Origin: Candidatus Methanarcanum hacksteinii
Lineage (GTDB): Archaea > Thermoplasmatota > Thermoplasmata > Methanomassiliicoccales > Methanomethylophilaceae
Direction: 5' to 3'
NCBI GenBank assembly: GCA_006954405.1
Contig: LVVQ01000001.1
Span: forward strand, 434,001 to 498,000
DNA length: 64,000 nt
Positions 45,812 to 53,605 of this stretch are shown one piece after another. Both the position numbers and the translations under genes were made by a program. The stretch's first letter is position 1; the number at the start of each line of letters is the position of its first letter. The notes under the pieces are model-generated. The model saw only the letters and a program-made list of their open reading frames with translations. It was not told the DNA's origin and did no database searches.

Positions 45812-46837
45812 TCATGAACGATATCCTTTCACGGTATCGATCATCGTCTTGATCTTCTCATGGGATAATCCCCTATCAACAGAACAAGAGCATGTGAGGA
45901 TCATATTCTCTATCTTCGATGTGGAATCCAAATGTGCCTTCGTATCATCGATCACTCTCCTCACATCTCCGAGTGCGATGGTCGTGAACGTATCCAATCC
46001 ACCCATCAATGAGAATTTCGGGAACTTCTTCCTCAATACTTCTGGATCATTGTATTCCCCATAGTAGAGACAATCCAACTTCAGATTGCGTATAGCTCTC
46101 TGTGCCGTACCGCTATCGGATATCTTTCCATGGGGATGGAAACATACGTTCGTATCATATCTACGTATACGTTTGATCAATCCCTCCATCGTTGGGAATG
46201 ATAGCTTTTCGAACATATCGGTACCGATAACATCTATGTTGTCATACGCCCCGGATATCAGACACATATCAGGCAACACTTCATCCATCACAGCCTCAGC
46301 GACATGCCAATCCACTCTTGACGTGAATCTCAGAAGATCATCGACGTAGTCAGGTTCGCTCATCGTATCCATGAGGAACTGTTCGAACCCCCTCATACTC
46401 GCAGCAACGCTGATGGGGGACGGTATGTGTTGGACCAATGCCGCATCTGTGCTCTCACGCACTATCCTGTGAGAAAGGATCACTTGATCAATGGATTCTC
46501 TCGATACGTTGAACTTCTTCTTCCTGTAGATCAAGTCGGGATCATCACTGAGAACGTTCTTGGTGGTGTACATGATGCCATGTGACGGATACTCCACCTT
46601 GTTCCCTAATTCCCTTGTATCTATCCATACGACGGAACCGTTCACAGCATCTGTGCCAACGTATCTTTGGAGAGCGAGAAGCGATCTTGCTGATTTCTCT
46701 CCATCTAGACCGTTCACGAACAGTTCATTCGTAGTGTATCCTGCGATATCCATGCCTAATGTGACATCGAACAGATATGTCGGTCTGTTCTGTATCCCTT
46801 CACATCTCACTGCGGATATGAACTCATCCTTTGGCAT
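45812..46837 (-). CDS. Uroporphyrinogen decarboxylase/MtaA-family methyltransferase-like protein
   Basis: The 341-residue TIM-barrel protein is of the UroD superfamily that includes the methylcobamide:CoM methyltransferases MtaA and MtbA. Its metal site is altered. Where MtaA has HxC it has FHPHG (His in place of Cys), and the last ligand lies in ILTCSCSVDRG. MPKDEFISAVR at the start and GGLDTFTT near the end are typical of the family. ATG 46837 has AAGGA 4 nt upstream. It forms an operon with the C_GCAxxG_C_C gene 17 nt upstream. The substrate is unknown; a methyl donor for coenzyme M or a role with the radical SAM genes is possible. Confidence 0.78.
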   Translation of the reverse strand: MPKDEFISAVRCEGIQNRPTYLFDVTLGMDIAGYTTNELFVNGLDGEKSARSLLALQRYVGTDAVNGSVVWIDTRELGNKVEYPSHGIMYTTKNVLSDDPDLIYRKKKFNVSRESIDQVILSHRIVRESTDAALVQHIPSPISVAASMRGFEQFLMDTMSEPDYVDDLLRFTSRVDWHVAEAVMDEVLPDMCLISGAYDNIDVIGTDMFEKLSFPTMEGLIKRIRRYDTNVCFHPHGKISDSGTAQRAIRNLKLDCLYYGEYNDPEVLRKKFPKFSLMGGLDTFTTIALGDVRRVIDDTKAHLDSTSKIENMILTCSCSVDRGLSHEKIKTMIDTVKGYRS

Positions 46838-46854
46838 GGTATCCTTCAGCGAAT

Positions 46855-47286
46855 TTAGAGTATATCTTTTGTGATCTCGATCGCCCTGACGCAATACTTC
46901 GGGCATACGTCCGTGAGCACCTTTCTCTCTTGTGCCTTCGCCATATCCTCTTCCAATCTGAGGTCAAGACCAAGCAATCCAGGGCATGTCAACGATCCGA
47001 ATTCTTTCACGAATGAATCGATGAACTCCTGCCTCTTCTGCAGACACAATCCTTTGCGGGCCATATCTCCAGGTTCAACATTCCCGTATTTGGCACCGAT
47101 GGCCATGAACGCTCCGCTCACAGCACCGCATATGGTGCCCTGCATCATGCCCACGCCGAAACAAGATGCCAACCTCTTCCCTTCCTCCTCGGTCATACCG
47201 ATCTTTGGAGCAAGTCTTGAGAATACGGCCATGGAGCAATCGAACCCTTCGCTGAATCCCTTTGCGATATCCTCTTCCATCGTCAT
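46855..47286 (-). CDS. C_GCAxxG_C_C family redox/metal protein
   Basis: The 143-residue protein has the spaced-cysteine pattern of this family: FDCS at residue 14 or so, ASCFGVGMMQGTICGAVSGAFMAIG with the CGA-xxG core, then Cys in GLCLQKRQ, LTCPGL and DVCPKYC. Members are often beside oxidoreductases or methyltransferases; their role is unknown. A TATA-like ATTTTTATATTT lies about 30 nt upstream of ATG 47286. It is divergent from the radical SAM operon across a 96-nt gap, so both could share control. Confidence 0.82.
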   Translation of the reverse strand: MTMEEDIAKGFSEGFDCSMAVFSRLAPKIGMTEEEGKRLASCFGVGMMQGTICGAVSGAFMAIGAKYGNVEPGDMARKGLCLQKRQEFIDSFVKEFGSLTCPGLLGLDLRLEEDMAKAQERKVLTDVCPKYCVRAIEITKDIL

Positions 47287-47382
47287 GTCAGATCGAATGT
47301 ACAATCATATTGGCAAATATAAAAATGTATTATTTTATTCAAAAATAAACCATTATATCTACCCTTAAGCATATAACGGCCC

Positions 47383-48369
47383 ATGGATGCTAGTGTAAGG
47401 TCTTTCATCGATGATGCGTTCGAAAGGAGCAGAGTCGATTACAAGAGTATAACGAAGGATGATGTGTTACGTATGTTGTCCCTCGACCCGCATTCCGAGG
47501 AATGCGAATACCTCGGAAGCAAGGCGCGTGAACTCGCCAGGATAAGGTCGAACAACAAAGCCAATCTGACCACGGCATTCGGTATCGACTATCGTCCATG
47601 CAAGGCTAGCTGTACGTATTGTTCGTTCGGAGAGAGGTGGGGTCTGATGGATGGACTCGATATGGAAATCTCTGTCGAGGATATCATCGACATGATACGC
47701 GAACAGTATTCTAAAGGTTATAGGAAATTCACATTGAGGACAACAGAATACTATCCCGTCGAGAAACTCTGTGCGATGGGTAAGGAGATACGTGAGAAGA
47801 TACCAGGCAAGTATGGGCTGGGAGTGAATACAGGGGAGTTGTCCGCAGAGGATCTGAAGGCGCTCCACGAATCAGGATTCAACAGTGCATACCACACATT
47901 ACATTTAGGCGAAGGGATAGACACGATCTTCAAACCGATGTTCAGATTGAGGACCATGAGCAACATCAGGGATTCGGATCTGAACCTCACATGCGGTATC
48001 GACCCCATCGGTATCGAACACACCGATGAGGAGATCGCAAGCACACTGATGATATTGAGGGATTACGAACCCATGTCCATCTGTTCCATGAAACGTATCA
48101 ATCCTAAAGGTACGCCTGTGGAATCGATACCAGAGGTCGATGCTACGAGAGTAGCTCAGATCGCTGCTGTGATCAGATTCGCAAGTGGAGGCAACGTAGC
48201 TTCCGTTCCTCCGAACAAGAAGGCCATTGAATGGGGTGCGAACAGTACGACGATAGGTACGGGTTCGAATCCGCGTGACAGTGTCCACGACCCATCCACG
48301 ATAGGGGATTGGAGATTCGATTTCGAGGATGTCAAGCAGATGTTCTTGGATTGTGGTTACGATATCTGA
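47383..48369 (+). CDS. Radical SAM protein, BioB/HmdB-like, copy 1
   Basis: The 328-residue protein has the cluster motif CKASCTYC (Cys 73, 77, 80) followed by SFGERWGL. Then come FTLRTTEYYPVEKLCAMG, NTGELS, LHLGEG and CGIDPIGIEHT. The overall plan resembles biotin-synthase-like radical SAM enzymes. It is clearly a paralogue of the gene at 49088, sharing most of these motifs. TATA-like CATTATAT lies 27 nt before the ATG, indicating a leaderless start. Substrate unknown. Confidence 0.82.
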   Translation: MDASVRSFIDDAFERSRVDYKSITKDDVLRMLSLDPHSEECEYLGSKARELARIRSNNKANLTTAFGIDYRPCKASCTYCSFGERWGLMDGLDMEISVEDIIDMIREQYSKGYRKFTLRTTEYYPVEKLCAMGKEIREKIPGKYGLGVNTGELSAEDLKALHESGFNSAYHTLHLGEGIDTIFKPMFRLRTMSNIRDSDLNLTCGIDPIGIEHTDEEIASTLMILRDYEPMSICSMKRINPKGTPVESIPEVDATRVAQIAAVIRFASGGNVASVPPNKKAIEWGANSTTIGTGSNPRDSVHDPSTIGDWRFDFEDVKQMFLDCGYDI

Positions 48370-48378
48370 GGTGGAAAG

Positions 48379-49053
48379 ATGAGATGCGAGTGCGGTGAGG
48401 AGCTGAAGAGGATAGAGAGTACGATGCACGATTGTACAGTCTGCGGTAAGTACACGAATGTCGCATACGCATGCACCAACGGACATTCGATGTGTGCGGA
48501 ATGCGTCGAACCTCACATCCGTGCAAGGGTCAAGGAGATATGTGAAGCATCAGAGTCGAAGGATCCTCGCTCGATCCTAGATTCGTTGCTGTCCGATGAT
48601 CTCATCTCCGAACGTGCACTCAGATATCATCTCATCATAGGGCCTGCATTGGTGGCCGCCTACAGGAATTCTGGAGGGGATGTGGATCTCGACAAGGCAT
48701 TGGACGAGATCATGCGCAGAGGCACCATGATACCAGCGAAAGCATGCGGTCATGCAGGCAATTGCGGTTCAGCAACATCCGCAGGGATATTCTTCAGCGT
48801 CATCGCAGATACGCATCCGTTGAAGGAAGAGAATTGGGGCGAGGTTCACAGACTCACAGGAAAGTGTCTGATGGATCTCGGTTCAATGGGCGGGCCCAGA
48901 TGTTGCAATCGCGGTGCGAATATCGCCATGAGGAACGCTGTAGATGCAGTGAAGGATGTCATGGGCATCGAGATGGAATTGAATGACGCTGAATGTCATT
49001 TCAAGAATGACGTATGCATCGGCGACAGATGTCCGTTCCATTCCAAGTCATGA
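48379..49053 (+). CDS. DUF5714 Cys-rich protein
   Basis: The 224-residue protein begins with a treble of Cys pairs (RCECGEEL, DCTVCGKY, ACTNGHSMCAEC) that should hold two zinc ions. It has CGHAGNCGSATSAGIFF and GPRCCNRGANIAMRNAV in its C-terminal domain, which is typical of the DUF5714 family found beside radical SAM genes. The final CHFKNDVCIGDRCPFH adds more Cys. GGTGGAAAG lies before the ATG. It sits between two paralogous radical SAM genes and probably works with both. Confidence 0.8.
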   Translation: MRCECGEELKRIESTMHDCTVCGKYTNVAYACTNGHSMCAECVEPHIRARVKEICEASESKDPRSILDSLLSDDLISERALRYHLIIGPALVAAYRNSGGDVDLDKALDEIMRRGTMIPAKACGHAGNCGSATSAGIFFSVIADTHPLKEENWGEVHRLTGKCLMDLGSMGGPRCCNRGANIAMRNAVDAVKDVMGIEMELNDAECHFKNDVCIGDRCPFHSKS

Positions 49054-49087
49054 TCCAACGAATACATACAACAAACGAGGGATACCA

Positions 49088-50092
49088 ATGGATGATAGGA
49101 TCAAAGCGTTGATCGATGGGGCCAAGAGGGCCGTACTCGGACCTGATGATGTTGACAGAGATACGATCATCTCACTATTGGATATCGAACCAGGTTCTGA
49201 GGAGTTCGTATATCTCGGTAAAGTCGCAAGGGACGTCTCAAGGTTCTTGGTGATGAATCAGGCCAAGGTAGGTACATCGATCGGTCTCGATCTATGTCCA
49301 TGTTCGGCAAGTTGTGATTTCTGTTCGCTTGGGGAGAAGTGGGGTCTCGTCAAGGAATGTGCTGAACTATCGGATGACGCGGTCACCAGGATCGTTCGCG
49401 AGAAACACGCGGAAGGATACTATCAATTCACTCTGAGGACAACAGAATACTATTCCATCGAAAGGTTGGGCGAATTAGGGAAGAAGGTCAGGGAAGAGGT
49501 CCCCGGAGATTACTTCCTAACAGCCAACACCGGGGAGTTGACCGTTGATGACGCTAGATATCTCAAGGGATGCGGATTCACCGCAGCATATCACGTCCCG
49601 AGATTGGGCGAGGGAAGATACACACCATTCTCGTTGGAGGAGCGTCTGACCACGATGAGGAACATCAAGGCCGGCGGCCTGATGTTGACCACAGGTCTGG
49701 ATCCCATCGGACCAGAATTCACGAACGAGGAGTTGGCTGACAAGATAATCGAACTCAGGGATGAGGGGCCTGTGGGCATATGCGTCATGAGGCGCGAGAG
49801 CGTCCCCGGAACACCATTGGGCGATATGGCCGAGATATCGGATGAGAGATTATCTCAGATAGTCGCAGTGGTCCGTCTATCATTCAAAGGGAACATCGCA
49901 GCCCATCCCGCCAATAGGATGTCCATAGGATTCGGGGCCAACAATGCAGCGGCAGAGATAGGTGCCACGCCGCGTCAGGATAATGAGAATCTCTCTGAAT
50001 GGATACATAAGCATGATGATATCAGAGGGATGTTCCTGGAGGCGGGTTACGAACTCGTCTCCAAAGAACATTATGGTAATGGAAGAAGATGA
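49088..50092 (+). CDS. Radical SAM protein, BioB/HmdB-like, copy 2
   Basis: The 334-residue protein is a paralogue of the gene at 47383: CSASCDFC (Cys 72, 76, 79, with an additional Cys 70), SLGEKWGL, FTLRTTEYYSIERLGELG, NTGELT, LGEGRYTPFS and TGLDPIGPEFT. The two copies keep the same length and order, so they probably act on related or successive substrates. ATG 49088 follows GAGGGAT; the upstream frame to 48983 overlaps the DUF5714 gene and is not needed. Confidence 0.82.
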   Translation: MDDRIKALIDGAKRAVLGPDDVDRDTIISLLDIEPGSEEFVYLGKVARDVSRFLVMNQAKVGTSIGLDLCPCSASCDFCSLGEKWGLVKECAELSDDAVTRIVREKHAEGYYQFTLRTTEYYSIERLGELGKKVREEVPGDYFLTANTGELTVDDARYLKGCGFTAAYHVPRLGEGRYTPFSLEERLTTMRNIKAGGLMLTTGLDPIGPEFTNEELADKIIELRDEGPVGICVMRRESVPGTPLGDMAEISDERLSQIVAVVRLSFKGNIAAHPANRMSIGFGANNAAAEIGATPRQDNENLSEWIHKHDDIRGMFLEAGYELVSKEHYGNGRR

Positions 50093-50119
50093 TGGCGGGT
50101 GTGACCCCACCCGTCTGTT

Positions 50120-50440
50120 TTAACAGCAACCGCTGTTGCATTTGCACTTGCAACCAGTGGACCTGCATTCGAAGATCCTGTCGTTGAAGTATTTGTTCAA
50201 CAGGCACATCTCCGTCTCGTTGATCTTGTAGTGGTCCCAATCGTCGCCTTTCACGACGTCGATCAATCCTGAGATCACAAGATCCGATACCATCCTGTCC
50301 ACGCCTTCCTTGTCGAGCTTGAATCTCTCTCCGATCTTGCATCCGCAGATCTCTGCGCTGGACGAGATCATCTCGAAGATCTCAAGGTTCTCTGCACTGC
50401 CCAATGCCTTAACGATTGCAACTATGTTGTCTGCTGCCAT
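50120..50440 (-). CDS. ArsR-type winged-helix regulator with Cys-rich tail
   Basis: The 106-residue protein has a winged-helix fold like ArsR/SmtB, with ICGCKIGERFKLD in the recognition-helix region. The C-terminal tail CRSTGCKCKCNSGCC carries seven Cys among the last 15 residues. The tail is likely to bind soft metals such as copper, zinc or arsenic. A second ArsR gene lies 58 nt upstream. The candidate operator 50463-50484 overlaps its TATA box about 26 nt before the ATG. Confidence 0.78.
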   Translation of the reverse strand: MAADNIVAIVKALGSAENLEIFEMISSSAEICGCKIGERFKLDKEGVDRMVSDLVISGLIDVVKGDDWDHYKINETEMCLLNKYFNDRIFECRSTGCKCKCNSGCC

Positions 50441-50462
50441 GTATCTTATATCGACGGACTAT

Positions 50463-50484
50463 TATATAGATACTTCTCTATATA
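50463..50484. promoter_or_regulatory. Candidate ArsR operator over TATA box
   Basis: TATATAG and CTATATA form a perfect 7-bp inverted repeat with an 8-base spacer. On the minus strand the repeat contains the TATA box positioned about 26 nt before ATG 50440. Occupation by a repressor would block the promoter, as expected for autoregulation by an ArsR protein. Confidence 0.5.
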
Positions 50485-50498
50485 GGCAATTATCGATA

Positions 50499-50801
50499 TT
50501 AGTTGCAATCACAACTTGGATTGAAAACGGGTATGTTCGACACATCGATAGAACCGAAGAATGAGATGAGTTCCTTCATGTTCTCTTTATTGATCGAATA
50601 CCTCATCCATTGAGCATCCTTCCTCGAATTGACGAGTCCGCTGTCCACAAGGATCCTCATGTGGTGTGATAGAGTGGGTTGGGAGACCTCCAGCTGTTCA
50701 AGTATCTTGCATGCACATGTCTCTCCGTTCAAGAGCATCTTGAATATGCGCAAGCGATTCTCATCGGCCAGAGCCTTCAACATCTTGACTGTATCACTCA
50801 T
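50499..50801 (-). CDS. ArsR/SmtB-family metal-sensing repressor
   Basis: The 100-residue protein is a classical ArsR regulator: MLKALADENRLRIFKML, then ETCACKILEQL with the CxC metal site of the alpha-3 helix, then the recognition helix SQPTLSHHMRILVDSGLV. It ends with Cys in NPSCDCN, possibly a second metal ligand set. A TATA-like TCTATATC lies about 27 nt before the ATG and a 12-base palindrome lies just upstream of that. The targets could be the neighbouring ArsR gene or the radical SAM operon, which ends 28 nt from that gene. Confidence 0.9.
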   Translation of the reverse strand: MSDTVKMLKALADENRLRIFKMLLNGETCACKILEQLEVSQPTLSHHMRILVDSGLVNSRKDAQWMRYSINKENMKELISFFGSIDVSNIPVFNPSCDCN

Positions 50802-50842
50802 GAGGAGCGATTAGCATGACGTCAGATATAGACTTATTGAAA

Positions 50843-50854
50843 CATATCGATATG
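50843..50854. promoter_or_regulatory. Palindrome upstream of ArsR promoter
   Basis: CATATCGATATG is a perfect 12-base palindrome about 15 nt upstream of the TATA-like box of the ArsR gene on the minus strand. A further hairpin follows at 50865-50896 (ATGCGGGCA/TGCCCGTAT, one wobble). The first may be an operator; the second has no assigned role. Confidence 0.35.
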
Positions 50855-51035
50855 GAATTATTCCATGCGGGCATACTCCTTCAAGTCTGCCCGTATGACA
50901 GAATGCCGAAAGGAGGCAGAATCACGGCAATTATCCGTTATTCCTAGACAATGGATGTTAGTGATGTCGTAGCGGCTTCTGTGATATCTCAATGAGGCCA
51001 TCATTATTTAAGTTTTTAGTGAAATAATATAGAAT

Positions 51036-51488
51036 TTACTCAATCAAGCCAACAGGACAGCTTTGTATCCAATCTCCGTCATAGATCACGGAACCATCCT
51101 TGGCGTAATGGATGCCATGGCCCTCCATCTTGTCATTGGCGAACCATCCTACGTATACCTCTCCATTGGACCAGACGAGTCTTCCTTTCCCGTGCATCTT
51201 CCCGTTGACGAATTCACCTTCATAGAACGTACCATCAGCCCATTCGAGCTTACCTACGCCCTCTCTCCTGTCATCGACGAAATCGCCTTCGTATCTCTTT
51301 CCGTCAGCCCAGACAAATAGACCGTTGCCATTCCTCGCACCGTTGGAATATTCTCCTTCGTATACGTCACCGTTCTCCCATGTGAATACGCCGACACCAT
51401 CCTCTACGGGTTCGCCGTCCTTCTCTATGTATTGCCCCACATAGACGCCGTCGTTATAGGTGATCCTGATGACCTTGAGGTTGTCCAT
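51036..51488 (-). CDS. MORN-repeat protein
   Basis: The 150-residue protein consists almost wholly of MORN repeats of about 23 residues, starting near residue 13: YEGEYSNGARNGNGLFVWADG, split here as YEGEYSNGARNGNG plus a strand, then YEGDFVDDRREGVGKLEW, YEGEFVNGKMHGKGRLVW and YVGWFANDKMEGHG. Such repeats form an elongated beta-hairpin stack used for lipid or protein contact. They are frequent in eukaryotes and bacteria and rare in archaea. There is no signal peptide or membrane helix. It stands just beyond the ABC exporter genes on the same strand, 54 nt after the permease. Confidence 0.88.
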   Translation of the reverse strand: MDNLKVIRITYNDGVYVGQYIEKDGEPVEDGVGVFTWENGDVYEGEYSNGARNGNGLFVWADGKRYEGDFVDDRREGVGKLEWADGTFYEGEFVNGKMHGKGRLVWSNGEVYVGWFANDKMEGHGIHYAKDGSVIYDGDWIQSCPVGLIE

Positions 51489-51542
51489 GCCATTGTGTAT
51501 ACGGACAAGGATAATAATCTGACGTTCGGGAGATGCTATCTC

Positions 51543-52427
51543 TCAACAGTTCTTGCGATTGATGAGCACCGCGATCACGAAGAACAATGCTGTCATACCG
51601 AATACGTACAGTATGCTCATCATCGGCGTGAAATCACATCCGAACATCGTGAGCTCGTATCCCATGGTATTCCACACATCGGCATAGGTCTCCAAAGGTG
51701 CACAGCCCATCACGAGATCGAACGATTCCGTACCGAGGGCACGGTGCATCAGTGATGCCATATGTGTCGCAGGCACCATCGTACTGATGTTCTGCATGAC
51801 GGTATCCATCGTACCTATCGGCATGTATGTGCCTGTGAGGAAACCTATCAGTACGCTCAATATGGTGTACATCCCCGTGAATGCGCCCGCACTTCTCATC
51901 TTGCATACGATGGTGTAGACTATCATCGAAGATGATAGCGAAGCAGGTACGGTCAACACCAATGTCAAAAGGATGCCTGTCATGGATACTTCCGTCCCAC
52001 TTGCGATCAGGAATATCACTGAGATGATGAATGTGATGACGCTCATGATAAGTCCGATGACGAATGTGCTCAGTACGTAGGATACCGAGATCTTCAACGG
52101 GGACATCGTCGTCATTAGCCCATCCAGATACTTCCCATCGACCTTATCCTGGACCATGGTCTGGAATGCACCTGCGGTGGTTGTGACGGACACTATCGCG
52201 ATGACACCAGAGAGCACCCAAGCATCAACCATGCCCTTCACCGCACCCTCTTCGTATGGGAACGAAGCGGGCATTGAGCTTATTATCGAATCGACCAACA
52301 TGTTCCTCAGGAATATCAAGTAGAGGAGGATGACTATCAATGCCCCCATCAAGGAGAATATGACGGATGACCTGTCCCTGAAATAGATGAGGCAGTTCCT
52401 TCTCACGAATGCGGCTACATCACTCAT
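51543..52427 (-). CDS. ABC-2 type transporter permease
   Basis: The 294-residue protein has six hydrophobic segments with an extracytoplasmic loop after the first, as in ABC-2 exporter permeases. GTYMPIGTMDTVMQNISTMVP before helix 5 is a family hallmark. GGTGAT precedes ATG 52427, which overlaps the end of the ATPase gene by 8 nt, so the two form one exporter. The substrate, perhaps a drug, sodium or polysaccharide, is not indicated. Confidence 0.88.
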   Translation of the reverse strand: MSDVAAFVRRNCLIYFRDRSSVIFSLMGALIVILLYLIFLRNMLVDSIISSMPASFPYEEGAVKGMVDAWVLSGVIAIVSVTTTAGAFQTMVQDKVDGKYLDGLMTTMSPLKISVSYVLSTFVIGLIMSVITFIISVIFLIASGTEVSMTGILLTLVLTVPASLSSSMIVYTIVCKMRSAGAFTGMYTILSVLIGFLTGTYMPIGTMDTVMQNISTMVPATHMASLMHRALGTESFDLVMGCAPLETYADVWNTMGYELTMFGCDFTPMMSILYVFGMTALFFVIAVLINRKNC

Positions 52428-53319
52428 AGGTATCACCTCTTGTGATGTCTATGAATGCATCATCCAACGTTCCTGTCCTGACCTCGAACGATGTCAACAG
52501 ATCCTTCACTGATCCTACGATCGAGAGCGAATCGAATGATGTGTTTATCGGGATGATGACAGCATCCTTGTTGACGGTGTATCTCACATCCATCGAATCT
52601 AATCTAGTAGTAAGTGCATCGCGATCCTTCGGGATCGCCTTGATGTAATCTGTGCAATGTTCTTCCTTCAACCTCTCCGGAGTCCCGTGTGCGATGATCG
52701 TTCCGTCCTTTATTATCACGATATCATCCGCATAGGCGGCTTCCTCCATGTAATGGGTGGTGAGGAATATCGTCATCCCTGATCTTCTGTTGAGATCGAA
52801 TATCGTGTCCCATAGGGATTTTCTGCTCTGCGGATCCAATCCTGATGTTGGTTCATCCAATACGAGCATCCTCGGATCATGTATCAACGCCCTGGCGATG
52901 TCGACCCTTCTCTTCTGACCGCCCGATAGTCTCCCGTATCTGCGACCGCGTATGTCGGTCGCATCGACCAATCCCAATACACGATCCGTAGACCTTTTCA
53001 GTTCATCTCCCTTGAGACCATACATCGCACCCTTGAGCGAGATGTTCTCTTCGACGGTAAGATTCGGATCGAGCATATGATCTTGGAATACGACACCGAT
53101 ATCCATCTTCGCATCGATCGGATCCTTTCCGAATATCCTCACAGATCCTGAATCATATTTCAACAGGGAACATATGATGGAGATCGTTGTACTCTTTCCG
53201 GCTCCGTTCGGCCCTAAGAATGCGAAGAAATCACCTTCATTCACATCGAATGATATCCCTTTGACAGCCTCGGATTCGGCGTATGATTTCCGCAATCCGT
53301 TGACGGAGACAGCTAACAT
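52420..53319 (-). CDS. ABC transporter ATP-binding protein (CcmA/NatA type)
   Basis: The 299-residue ATPase has Walker A GPNGAGKST, Q-loop VVFQDHMLD, signature RLSGGQKRRVDIARAL, Walker B MLVLDEPTSGLD and the H-loop TTHYMEEA. A C-terminal domain of about 80 residues is typical of the daunorubicin/NatA group. It drives the permease encoded by the overlapping next gene. The 53320-53605 gap upstream shows no clear gene. Confidence 0.92.
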   Translation of the reverse strand: MLAVSVNGLRKSYAESEAVKGISFDVNEGDFFAFLGPNGAGKSTTISIICSLLKYDSGSVRIFGKDPIDAKMDIGVVFQDHMLDPNLTVEENISLKGAMYGLKGDELKRSTDRVLGLVDATDIRGRRYGRLSGGQKRRVDIARALIHDPRMLVLDEPTSGLDPQSRKSLWDTIFDLNRRSGMTIFLTTHYMEEAAYADDIVIIKDGTIIAHGTPERLKEEHCTDYIKAIPKDRDALTTRLDSMDVRYTVNKDAVIIPINTSFDSLSIVGSVKDLLTSFEVRTGTLDDAFIDITRGDTYE

Positions 53320-53568
53320 GGCCGTTGCACGACCTCATATCCGTATGAAACTATCGGTACTACTCATCGTCTTTTTCTCTGGTTATGATGTAGCATCGGG
53401 CGAAAAGATCCATCTTGCTATCAATCGACGAATGGGCACGGGACAGAAAACGTCGAACGGACATCTTCTACAGAAAGAACTCTTAAATTCAGACAAATCT
53501 GCAAAATCACATATTGGTAAATGTAAAAACATTAATATGTTATAAATTGATAATACTTATAGCGCATA

Positions 53569-53605
53569 CCCACAGTACTTTTTCACAACGTGGACTTCCT
53601 GTGGG
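53569..53605 (-). terminator. Hairpin after the SIR2-like gene
   Basis: CCCACAG and CTGTGGG pair perfectly over a 23-nt loop immediately after the stop codon of the SIR2-like gene. It may end that transcript. Confidence 0.4.

Noticed and set aside
45763..45852. Possible 29-codon plus-strand gene after AGAGGGAAT
   Set aside because: It overlaps the 3' end of the convergent methyltransferase gene and shows no conserved character.
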